From Anseranas semipalmata (taxonomy: Eukaryota > Chordata > Aves > Anseriformes > Anseranatidae), in assembly GCA_013399115.1 (NCBI GenBank), contig VXAA01000964.1, positions 124,001-188,000 on the forward strand: a DNA stretch of 64,000 nt, in the 5' to 3' direction. The notes beneath the pieces are model-generated. The model saw nothing but the letters and a program-made list of their open reading frames with translations, had not been told where the DNA came from and did not search any database. Of the stretch, positions 14,001 to 26,200 are shown in pieces (position 1 is the first letter of the stretch; each line of letters begins with the position of its first letter). The position numbers were made by a program, and so were the translations under genes.

Positions 14001-17000
14001 GCAGTGAAGCACGGGGACACTGGAGAGCCACTGACATCTCCTATCTACGATCTGAAGGAAAAGCCATAAAGGAGAACAGGAAGATTGCAATTCTGTGTGG
14101 ATTAGTGAATCACATTAAAGATTACGAAAACACTTAGTTTTTAACAAAGCCTGAGACAGAGGTGAATCACTGGTTATTTTAATGGATGAGAAAGCAGATG
14201 GATAGTTTGGATAGTTGATTATCCCTAAGAAGCACCTCAGAAAGAAGAGATGGTCCAAAGTAATGACACATGCAGGCAATACTCAGAAATAAAATAGCAG
14301 GACAAGAATGGCTTTTATAAATTAGCTGACATGTACCGCACAGAGTTATGAAAGCACCAGAATGGCAAAACAAGAAAATTTTGACCTTCTATCATGAACC
14401 AGGCAACTAACAAGTCTTACAAACATGCCATCTCCACGCAGTTGCATTTCTCATCAAGATGTTTCCCCACACACAGCTAGTACTGTCACGCTAAAAATAC
14501 AGCATGACAAAAGCCTTCTTTCAGTGAGATGCAGGGATGCTGACTGCTTCAGCAAGCTTGTGAATATTGACTGATGCCTCCAGGTATCCACTTCACTGAA
14601 AAGCTCAAGGGGGTTGTCTACAGGTCTGTCACCAGCAGGAGGTCCCAGTGCCCATCACGCTCATCTGTGTGAGTTAGCTGAAATGGGCAGCGTTGCCAGC
14701 CTGGACCTTGCTGGCCAGGGGTCTCTCACAGCCAACCCCACCAGTGGTGGGAAGGGGTCTTCAGCCCTTCACCACCATCCCTAGCAGCACAGTTTCCGCT
14801 ACCTTTGTGGGTAGCATCCGTAGCCGGCTGTACTTCTCCTGCTGGGCAGAAGCTGTGAAACGTTTACTGATGGGAGCGAGGAAAGGGCTGACAACAGCCT
14901 TGTGAATCATTCATAATGGAAAGCACGAACACTGCTTTTATTCCTCCTTTCAGGCTAGGTGACAACTCTAATTTCTCAAGCTCTATCTTTCCACAGTTCT
15001 CGTGAATTTTTATGCATATGGCTGTCACAAACATTGCTGCAAAGATCTCTATTTGATATTGAAAATTCAGGTCTGGAGTATCACAAAGACCATGCAGGAC
15101 TCATTCTCTCTTTCTCAACAGGGAGAGCATCATGATTTTATACATTCACAGGCATACAGGTGCATTAATGACAGATAATTCATCCTTTTAACAAACCAGT
15201 GTCCAAAATTTGCTTGATATCAATCAGAAGTTTAAAAGGAGCTTGCTGCAGCCAAAGACATGATGGTGGCACAGGTGGTGGCAGGAGCCTGACCACAATC
15301 TCACACTTGGCAGGGTTGCTCCACTGTCCCCTGCATAGTGCATACCATAGTCCCCATAGATTTGTTATCCCATTCGACAAGAAGACACTGCAGTGGTAAC
15401 ACAGAGAAGAAAAGCAAGTTTTCAAACATGCCACCATCATCACCATCCACAAGAGAAAGAGAGAAAAGGCAGATGATGGCAATCACCATGGCACTTGTCT
15501 GTGTGGTTGGGTGGGACAGTGTAGATGGCACCTGGCCCAGATCTTCTCCTATCACCAGTGGCAGAAGATACGAAAGAATGAAAGCCCTAATACCCTTCTC
15601 ACATCTTTATACAGCAATGCTCTGGTACAGCAGGAAGCTTCACTGCTGTGAATCAGATGCAGCTGATGATCTATCAAACCACTTCCCCATAGCAGACTAC
15701 AGAACTGCAAAAAGTCATGGAGTCAGTCTTTCATGAGATGCTTACTGTTCCCCTGGAAGTAAACACATATATACTCCAGTCCAGCTGATTATGAGCGGGC
15801 ATACCAGGCCTGCTGAGAATCCTAAGTTCACAATACTTGTGAAAAAAATTGGACTTTTTACTGGATAAGTTGTGTACAGACCTAGCTGTTATAGTCAGTG
15901 AGATAACGGTTGAAAGCCATGAAAAAACTTTGCATCCTCTTTGAAATATGCTTTCTTAGATACAGAAGTGGCAAGTGCCAGTGCATTTTTTCAGTCAGTT
16001 ATAAGAAAAAGGCTGGGGGTAACATAGCACTGAACTGTAGATCAAATTAATAGCCTGTTGAAAAATAGTTCTGTTCCATTTGCTATACCACTGTAAGCAG
16101 TGGTCTTGCTACCAGCAATGTCTATAAACTCTACAGAATTCCCTTTGTATTGAGAGCATGCCACTCTGCACATCATCTAGCAGGTCCAAGTGTGCAGAAT
16201 GAAGCGTTGGAGCCTACCATTGTCTCATTGACTGGGGCCTCCACCAGCACAGCACCATGGGCACAATCAATGAACTTAGCCACTTCTGCATTCGGGGGAG
16301 TCAGGGGGTTCACGTTTTCCCTTGCCTGATATTACAAAGGCTTTATCTAGAACTTTGCATTGGCTTTTATGGAAACAATGACTTGGTAATCTGCTGTTGC
16401 TGGTGAACAGTTATTTGAGCATATTCTTGGCATCTCAGAAAAAAGCGTTCCCTACATGAATCTCCAGAAAAAACAACAAATGAGAATTACAATTTTCTTC
16501 CTCAGAAATCACTCATAATATGCATCATTTTCATTGCTGTTTTGTTCTACTTTCCCATTTACTTAAAGCAATGCTGTATTTTGGGTTGTAAACAACTTAT
16601 ATTGGATAAATACAACTATAACTGAACAAAGCAAACAATCATAGGTTTAAGGGGACATTACTCAGCCTACCATGAGGCATCAAAACAGTGACTCTTCCTG
16701 CAAATTGAAAGAGTTATTAAAATGATAAACCACGACAATCATCATCTCGTAGCCTGCCTTGGGCCAATCTTGCACTAAGTGAGCAAGAAAAGTACCCGAT
16801 GACAGCACCCTGCAGTCTCTTATGCAAGGAGTGCTGACGTGATAGTGCATTCATCAACTCAGAAAGCTCCACAATATGAATGTTGCCAGGTAGGATTTTC
16901 ACCATAGCTAAAATATGTTTTCTTCCAAAAGGTTACAGTTCCCTGGGAAAATAATCATGAGGTATTGCCTGCAAGTCTGCTGGCATATTGAAAGTGTTGA

Positions 17001-20000
17001 GGGGGAAAAAAAGCTGGTGAGATGAGCCAGAAGAAAAATGTCAAATAAATTATAGATGTCAAGACTTCCTTGAAGTGAACTGCAGAAAAGAGTATCGAAT
17101 AACTGGTGCTAAAATCCATTTATTTGGTTCATCCAATGAGAACAGCTGAGTAACCAGATGGCAACTCAATAACTTGAAGAGGGCCAGAAAAACTGAAGGA
17201 AATATGACCAATATTGGTATTTTCCAACAAGAAGAGACAGAGTGGGAGAAATCAGAAGAGTTCAGTTCTCCCCTCAGATAGGTGGTCATGCTGAAACCTG
17301 AAAACACTGCTAGGCCATTCCAAGGCTCTGCACTTTAAAGGTGCTGTCATGCTTTATAGCCATCTGACGTTGCCTAAGTCTGTCTGTTCTTCAATGGAAT
17401 CATAGGATACAGGCACAAGGGAAGATTTGGAAGTCACAGCAAGATCGAAGCCAAAAAGGATTTTTAGTTTGCATTGGTTTCTTTTTCAATATCAACAACA
17501 AATTTTATCTTGGAACCAAGAAAGACATCCTGACAGAAGTTAAGTTGAATTAATATGTAGCTGATACAAATTGGAGGGGAGGGAAAAATCACCAGCTGCA
17601 AATCAACCTTTTTGATGCTTTCTCTTTAAAAACTCTAACCAACTCTGGTTACATCATAAGAACGCAACAAACAAATTATATGAGAAAATAGACTAAGAAA
17701 ACAGAGTTAAATGAGAAAAAATAGACCACAATTAACTGGCTCTGGTAACCCAGAAACCCTGCACAAGTCAATGTCTTGTCTTGTCTTGTCCACACCACTA
17801 TTACAGCCATGGCTGTAAGGATCTACAGTGCTGCCTGTGTCAGGGATTCTTGTCCTGTTTGGGGTTCCCTATGGCTTGTCAGTAGAGAACAAAGGAAACA
17901 GATGTTATCTATTTTTAAAAGATTGAAACAGGAATAGAAACAAATTCTCCCTGTGTCTGTTCAGCCACTGTCCTGATGCCAGTTTTAATTAGCCATCAAA
18001 CAGAGTATCATTAGAAACATATAGCTGTTCTCCACAACCTGATGAGAAATGGCAGTGGCCCCAGCCCAGCAACATTCAAACATCACTAGGTGGTTGCCAA
18101 AATGTTAGGAGACTGGCTTAAAGTCATAATTCGCTATTTTCATTCTTTTAAACTCTCATCTTGGAGGTTCATTTCCTCAAGAGGAATCACTAATTTCCTT
18201 CAGGGATTCAATATGAAATGTCTAGCATTCATAGGAAATCTCCTTCCTTCCAAAGCTTTTCCTCAACATCTCTTGAGCACTCTCCCACACTTTTACCTCC
18301 AGGAGCACATCACAGCTCATTGTCTAGAAACAGTTCCCTGCCTGGTGTTTATTAACCCACTCCTGCCTGAGCAACACATTGCCTTTACTCCAGTCTTTAC
18401 TCTACCCTGCCTTTGCTCATCCTCTCTTGCAGGTGTGCTCTGGTTTGCCGTGCTCTCTCTGTGCCTGGAATGCTGGCAAGGTCTTTGTTGACACGGTGAG
18501 TGATGGACGCTCTTTTCTCTGGATTCCTGTTCTCCTCCATTTGGCTCATTTTTTGCACCTGCCTTTTCCAATTCAGGACATTATATAGCTTCAACCATCT
18601 TACCCGTTCCTCTGTGCCAGCAGTAGACAGGACTGAGGTCCTAGCTGCTGAGCCTCCCAGCAGCACTCCCTGCAATCTCAAGAGACCATCATCGAGAGAG
18701 CGGGGTAAGGCTTCCTCTGCACATCAACTTTTTGTGACTTCAGCCCACACTTTTCCAAGATATCCAGGATTTATTTTAAGAACTACTGACCTTAAAGTCA
18801 TGTCCCTGTGTTCCTGGACATGGTCCTATGTTGTTATTTCACATCCCCTTCTGAACACCAGCTCTTAGAATGTAGAGGTCTCTTCAGCCCTTGGTAGCTT
18901 TTTTTCCTTGCTTACTTGTGGCTTTGAGAAGGGAAAAGGGAGATTACGTAGCATTAAGAGAAACATTGGTAGGCATGAGAATCTGGGCACACAAAATGAC
19001 ACCTGAAAGGTCTGAGGTTTTTACAAAGTCCTCTGTACACAGATACTTATTTCTGTGCAGAAATCAGCATTTGGCCAGAATGCATTATTTACCTAGTACG
19101 ATGCAGTGCTCAAAAATGCTGCTCAGTAAGTACATGGCCTAAATCAACTGTATTCAGGGTCTTCTACACTGAGCTGTAACCCAGACTTCTACATCAGGAC
19201 AGCAAAATCATCCCTAATCTTCTGGTAATAGGTATTTGCCATTTTTATCACTGATGTGTTGGCAGGTGAGCAAAAACATAAGAGTCCTAGTGATGTCATT
19301 GGTCCCACCCGTAGCACAGGCAGAGAGTTCTCTCCATTACTGTTGTGACACATCCCTCATACTGAAGGCCCCAGGAAAGCCCCTGTATGTGAATTTATCA
19401 CAGTCCCAAAGCAGAGAGAGAAGCAGGGCGGCTCTTCTCCTTTGCAGCTCGTGACCTGCAGCTGGTTACACCTCAGTCCCCTGCAGAGAACTTGCTGAGT
19501 ACATGCTAGGAATGGGATGCCAAGAACCAGCAAGGACATTTACCAGTGTTAATTCACTGTTTCATGTGATCCCCACATAATCCTGCATGACTACTATTCT
19601 CTGTTATACTTTTCATTTCCATGTGCTGAATCTAAATGCTATCTATCTCTTCTTTTAGGATAAGCAGTGTCTGGGTGGATAGCACGTACATAACTGAAAC
19701 AGAGCCAAACTGGGTCAAGCAAGGCACACATAAATTTACTGTGGTGGCCAAGAGCCTTTAGACCTTTCTACCAACGTTGACTTCAATCACCTTCCATGTT
19801 GCATTGCTGGCAAATGTCCATATTTCCATCTGCCGTTTCAGAAGCTGCAGAAACTCTGCAGTGCTACACAGCACTACGAAATACAGGTGGAAATATGGCA
19901 CGTCCCACTCCCCACCTTCATTTGCCTCCCATATTCAATATGAAGAGCACTGTGGGCTGGGATGATAAATGCCTCTGAGATAATAGTGATGGCTGAAGTA

Positions 20001-20934
20001 AAATAGTTTCTTGCATGAGTATCTCTCCTCACTTTAATTGTTCATTGCCTTGCATAGGTGTGAATGGCAGTTTGGCCTTTTAACATCGGGTAATTCATGA
20101 CAGGCCTTTTTGTATTGTAGGAAGTAGACCACCCCTACCCATTGCGTTTTGCAGTCCCTATTTCTGAAGATTTTTGCATTCCTTCTGTTAGCCCACGTAT
20201 TCTGAAGTATCTTAGACAAAAGTTATCAATAATTTCAGGTTATGCAATGCATTGCAGTCTTTTTGCATTAATTTTCCCCATTTAAATCAAAATAGAGCAT
20301 GGAAGAACATAGTGCTGCTCGTCACACATATTGGTTAAATGCAGTGTAACCTTACATGAAGTGATGTATTAATGTTAGAGCAGTGTCCGCCTTATATAAT
20401 TTTAAATGCAGATGGTGGCGTAGGAGAAGATCTTCCACATGTCTGGTATCTTCTTTTGGTAAGAAAAAAGTTTTCATTGAGGGACACATAAAGGCTGGCA
20501 TAACGTGGGGCAGAAAAATATTAACTTCCCATAATAATAATTAGGGTACAGGGGTAATGACCTTTCTTTGAGAAACTGTCATTTCAGAAATCACTCTTGG
20601 AGACAACTAAGCAACTGAGTTCAGCGGTCCAGCTCTGCGCAATGTTTAATGGCATGTTTAAGCAGTTGGATGTTAGTATTTAGTTGGCATTTTAATTAAA
20701 AAATCAGAATGACATCTTTGCTCTGTAATCCCAGTTGTGATATAACAACAGCACACTGTTTAGAGATTTTCATCTCCCTTGTAACGGTAACTTCATATTA
20801 AAAGAAACACCTAGGATATCCAAAAATTACCCTGTCAGAAATGACATGTGAATCCAGTAAAATTAAAATCCCTTGCGCTCTTTCTTAGACACAAGCGGTG
20901 GCAATCCAAAAGCCAGACAAAACGGCTGTGATGG

Positions 20935-21121
20935 TTTAAGCAAGTGCTGACAACCTGGTGGGTGAGAGGGAGCAGGGGCTGGGAGCATGCTCGGTGCCAC
21001 GCATCCCAGCTGGGGCTCTGCAGGAGGGCAGCTCCGAGGGGTCCAGAGCACGAGCACTGCTCCATGGCCACAGTCGTGCCCTCTCCTGTCCCTTCCCCTG
21101 GCTGGCTTCAGGCTGCCGGCA
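20935..21121 (+). promoter_or_regulatory. GC-rich 5' flank or UTR of RXFP2
   Basis: This stretch is clearly richer in G+C than the AT-rich DNA on either side and abuts the signal-peptide exon. It contains an in-frame upstream ATG at 20987 and several ATG/stop combinations in other frames. I infer 5' UTR or proximal promoter from position and composition. No TATA box was identified. Confidence 0.3.
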
Positions 21122-21164
21122 ATGCTGTTCCTGCTCCATGTTGTTCTTCTGCTAGGAATCAAAG
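21122..21164 (+). CDS. RXFP2: RXFP2 coding exon 1: signal peptide
   Basis: Encodes [14 protein letters not shown], a short hydrophobic signal sequence, and ends in phase 1 at a strong GTAAGA donor. Position -3 is G, a moderate Kozak context. The frame stays open upstream to an in-frame ATG at 20987, which would add 45 residues poor in hydrophobic character, so the downstream ATG is preferred. The exon sits at the end of a locally GC-rich stretch starting near 20940, which is consistent with a promoter or 5' UTR. Confidence 0.85.
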
Positions 21165-23250
21165 GTAAGACCGCTACTTGCTTAATTCTTTATAAGCCTG
21201 AGTGCCTTTTGGGACACAGTCAGGGATTTCCATTTACAGTGAGGTATTTCATTTAAAGTAAGGAATTGGTAAGGAATTTTCATTTGCATAATTTTTTAAA
21301 CATTTTTAGGAAAAGAAGTTTAAAGCAGGTGAGGAAATTTGATTTTGTAAAATGATTGAATTGCCCAAACAGGTTACTTTAAATTTTCATGAAATTTATC
21401 GAATGCAAGACTAAATGATAAAGTGATGCTTTTTGAAAAAATACCTAATGTAATGAAACATTGCTGTGATCAGCAATGCTTCACACCTGTATCATAACAC
21501 ATTTTCTACATGCTAGGTGAAAAAAATAAACATTTAACTTGGGTTAAACTGAATTTTTGTAAGTACTTCCTAATTGAAGCAAAATTTGTGTTAATTTAGC
21601 AAAGAAAATCTTTTCAGTATAAACACATTAAAAATAGAACTATACATTTGAGTAAGCATGTTGAATCTCAGAAATGATTGCCTAAAATATTGTTCATATG
21701 AGAAAACTTCTTTTTCATAGAAACACCGGTTTAATAATCATATGCAAGTGGAAGCTATGGTCTTTCTTTTAAACAAATTTTCCAAAATTAAGACTTTTCA
21801 GTTCCTACACAATTTCATTTTTAATAATGAATACTTTTCTTGTGCTTAATAATTCCTGAAGCATCAGAGAAAAGTGAATAAATGGTTTTCACTGTAATTA
21901 GCTCATGAATGGCAATTTTTAAGCTTGTGAAAAGTTCTGTAATGACATAGAATTTTCTTTTTTTTCTTTTTTTTTTGCTAATAATGTAGAGTGTGATCAA
22001 AGTAAGAAACTGAAATGGTAAATATATTACTGGGAAGACAAGAAATTAGAAAAAAATAAAGAAAACTGCCAGCCAGTTAGAAATGGAAAACAGTATTAGA
22101 GGATATATTATTTGTTCTGCCTGTTATAAAGGAGTGGAATATGCAAGATTTGAATGTATTGAATTATATTATATACTCTATTTAAAAAATCTGTTTTAAA
22201 ATTGCTCTTTTTTTAACACTGAAGGAAATTGTACTCATGTAAAATTTTTATTTTAACGTAAACTTGTTTTTATTATGTTTCCAACATTTACTTTAAGTTG
22301 ACTTGGTTAATAAAAAATGTCTAGTGAGTCACCTTTTCATTACACAGACTAAAATATTGTTTTCACTGTCACAAGTTTGATTACATGAAACAAAAGTTGG
22401 AAGTAGTTTGTTACCAAAGCCCCCTCTTAACTACTTTCCCTATTTACATGCCATGAAATGTATCTTTATTTATTTGGGACTATTAGAAAAAAATATTAAT
22501 ATCTTCCTTTTGATTCTTTCAAATTGTTTTTTCCATAAATAAAAAAGCAGACAAGCAAGTGGCTTCATTACTAAAAGTTCATTATTTCTCATCTGCTCCC
22601 CATCAATAATAGACAAGAAGGACCGAACCAAATTTGCGTCGGAGTGGTTCAGACTAGGGAGGGACCGAGTCCACGGTGACAGGGCACGCCGAGGCAGGGC
22701 AGCCTCCAGCCTCAGCAGGGCTCAGCTCAGCAGCCTTGCGTAGCCGCAGGTACAAGCAAGTGTCGCAGGGAAGGGGATGTGTATCAGAGAGCGCGTTCCT
22801 CTCTGTACGTGTTTTTTCCTCACATAACTGTGTTTCAAGAGGTACGGAAATAAGAAGTGAACGACTGATCCGCTCCTGCTCATTTTCAGTCTTGCCCTTT
22901 TCTCTGAAATGTGGCCAAAAATGTATATATAGTAAGTACAGCAACTTTGGGAATGTCATAGGATGCAGTTATGTCTGGGAAACCCAAGTCTGCAGCATGT
23001 CTCGAAGGAAAAACATCTATATTGGAAAATGGGTATTGAATAGAGGCTGTTTAGTTATGTACTCTAAAATTCCAAGGCCAGATATATGAGTCCAATCTAA
23101 AACAGTGAGAAATATCACTAGATTACAAATACTGTTTATATTTGAATGGCTGGTTAACCTTCTGAAAGTGCCCTTAGTGTGAATAAATCAATGCTGCTTT
23201 AGAAGGTGGTATTTTACTGCCCTCTAACGGCTGGCGATAAACAGTTCCTT

Positions 23251-23285
<35 letters not shown>

Positions 23286-26200
23286 TTTTGGGTTTTTATT
23301 CCCCAAAATCTCTCTCCAACAGCCACTGGGACACCAGGTGTTCCAGCCAAAAGGAAACCTCAGCCAAGACCTGTGGAAAGTAATTGTGTAGCATCCTGGG
23401 CATGTTGGAGAAACAAAACTGGCATGCTGCTGGGTGGAAAGAGGGCTATTCATATCAGAATCCTGCCTTCGTAATTAATGCTAATTATCCAAACTGTGTC
23501 TGAAACATCAGTGATTAAAATATGAACACGTGAATACATCTCATCAGTCTGAATACATAGGAAGCCCAGGAGGACCTTCTGGTGTGATTGAGAGAACAGG
23601 CATCTCTAGCAGTGGTCTCTTACTTTATATATCATTGCCTAGTGATTCTATGCTTGACAAATTTAAGGATAACATTTCTTTTTTTTTTTTTAATGAACTG
23701 CTGTTCACTATGGTACTTTTTCAATGAGTAACTGCTGCTCAGTGTCAGGAAGGGATTTACAGTCCAGACCTTAATAACAGTGCCGATGCTTGCCAGTGAT
23801 CAGCTGAGATGTTCAGTTCTAGCAATAAAAAAGCAATCAATCAAACAAACAAACAAACAAAACCCAGCTATTATAAATGTGACAATCAATCGTTTTTAAG
23901 TGTCATACAACTACTGAGCATAAATTATAGTGTGACTCACTTTTCAACCAGGGAAAAGAATAACCTGGTAAAGGTGCCATTCACTTCAAAGCGAGAGGTC
24001 AGGGATGCTGTTTCCCTGTGGGGCACTGGTGATGAAGAAGCTGTCACTGTAGTAAATACAGGAATCCTAAAGCAAGTGTGTTTTAGATTCATGTAAAAAT
24101 CAGATGAGTAGTGCCAATTTTTGTAGATCTTTTAAATTTCACAAAGAGATGATATGTAATTTGCACTGTTGTTTTTATCCTGCTTACCACTGAGGCTGTT
24201 ACACAGATGTTTAACATGGACAATCCACATAATTTTAAAAATTTTATGACACAAGTTCTTGCAGTTCATCAGCTATCTCTTTAACCTGTGGTTTGAATCA
24301 ATGGAGTTCTTTTCTTCCAGGGAACATTTGATACAAAACCAAGTGTTTCTTTTCCCAGCAAGAGAAAACAGGAGTGGAAAAGAATAGTTATGAAAACTCA
24401 GATCTGTACATGTTTTTGTGTATGTTTTATTGTGTGTCTGCATTGAAACAGGATCCAGAAATGTAAGAGTTTCTGTTTCCATTTCCAATTTTTTTAATTA
24501 ATCCTATGTGCTTATGATTCATTTTTGTTTCATTTTTGTTTTTATGATTCATTGTTGTTTATTATCTCTTCCTTCCTGATGCTGAACTTAACCATAGCTG
24601 AGCTCCAGCTGAGCCCCTAATCAATGATTTGATTTCAGTGATTTTGAAGCTAAGTAAAGTGAGCTGGTCTGTCTGCTCTCACAGTGACCTGGGAGCAGTG
24701 ACAACAGGATCAAAAAAAGCTGTTGTCACCTGAAATATGCCTTAATTATGTGTGTTATAACAGCTCCAAGCAGTACTGTTTCAACAAGGAGCTTCCAAAA
24801 ACAAAAACAATTTTAGCCCGTGCTGAAATCTCTGGGTCTGTCTTACTGCAAGAGACATTTGCAGAGAACGTTTTATTTTTTTCTGATTTAAACAAAACTG
24901 TTCTTACAACCACAGCTACTGAGCCAACGTGCTTTGCTTGTGCTCTTAAGTTTGCAATCAATTTATAGACTTGTTCCATTAAAGTGTGTTGAATAACCGC
25001 AGCACGCTCGAGGACTGTGCACATGTTGCATGAACCCAGCTGATCCTCAGCAATATGCAATATTGTTTGGTCAGTTTGTGCCACTCAAAAATTTATGGTG
25101 AGAAACAGGAGAAAATCTGCTAGTAACTAGGGAAGGAGCAACTCCATCACAGGCAGAACTTTGGAGATTGAATTTTATCACATGGTGAACAAAGAATGCT
25201 TTTATGGTATTATTGCTTTGAAAACGAAGCTTCTACTTTTATCTGTAGTTATTCATCAGCCAAAGTGCTGTCAGTGGGGTAGTAAATCATGAGTCTTAGC
25301 AAACTGCTCCATACAACTTTTGTGCAATATCTAACACACAAAAAAAAAAAGGGGGTTAAAAAAAAATAGTGGCAGTGGCATAAGGACTTTGATGAAAACA
25401 GCAAACTATCAGAGTTTAATTGCAACGTTAGTCAAAATACTGATATACAAAGATGTACAGTTTTACCAGTCTAAGCTACCTATTTTTATTGACATATTGG
25501 AGCCCAACAAGAGCCTTCAGAAGCAGTGGTCTACAACTCTTCCTTCATCTTTTAAACAATGTAGCAAGAGAATGTTAGTGGCATCTCACTTTAAAAAGCA
25601 AGGCACATCTTAACGTGATTTTTTTTCCAAAAAGAAGAAAAATTGGATATCAAGTCTGAGTTTGGATTCAACTATGTATTTCATCTCCTGTCGTCTTGTG
25701 TCTTAACCTCAATTCTTTGTATCGTACAAAAAAAAGTAGTAGTATTAGGAGAGTGTTATTTAGATAAGACTAAAACATATTCCCTTGTTAAAGATCACTG
25801 TACTTCTACTCTTTCTATATGTGCTGATACTATTTAGCCCCTAATTGTCCATTGGCCTCATAGGAATTGGATTACCTCACTTTGTTTTTGTCATTTCTGC
25901 CTGCATTTTTATCCCTTATATTTCATTTCGGTCTTGTATAAAGTCCCATAGGGGACTCGTGTGTCTAAATTCAGCATGGCTGCCTTTGCAAGGTGGGTCC
26001 ACAGACATTTCCATCAGTTCAACTGAGATTATAATCCAATTTGCTTCGTCAAATTTGAACTACAGTTTTCAAAGAATTTGCTGATGAATAAAAGCAAAGA
26101 ACTGCTGCATGATGCAAAGCGCCTTGCTACGTTTTGTTTATTCTGCTTTTTTTTTCTGTTTTAACATTCTTTCATTAGTTTTTCATAAAATTAAAAGGTT

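Larger units (their letters stand above)
8562..20934. other. Upstream intergenic region, no gene recognised
   Basis: Twelve kilobases upstream of RXFP2 with no supported exon. It includes a (AAAT)n array (10296-10320), a short 14-bp triplication (11053-11094), a poly(A) run (11577-11596), and a moderately GC-rich stretch at about 11.64-12.73 kb whose ORFs on both strands show no known domain. In mammals the upstream neighbour of RXFP2 is B3GLCT, but no exon of it was recognised. Confidence 0.45.

Noticed and set aside
20928..20942. TGTGATGGTTTAAGC as the start of an ERV LTR giving rise to RXFP2 exon 1
   Set aside because: Only a short match to common avian LTR starts; the following sequence does not continue the resemblance.
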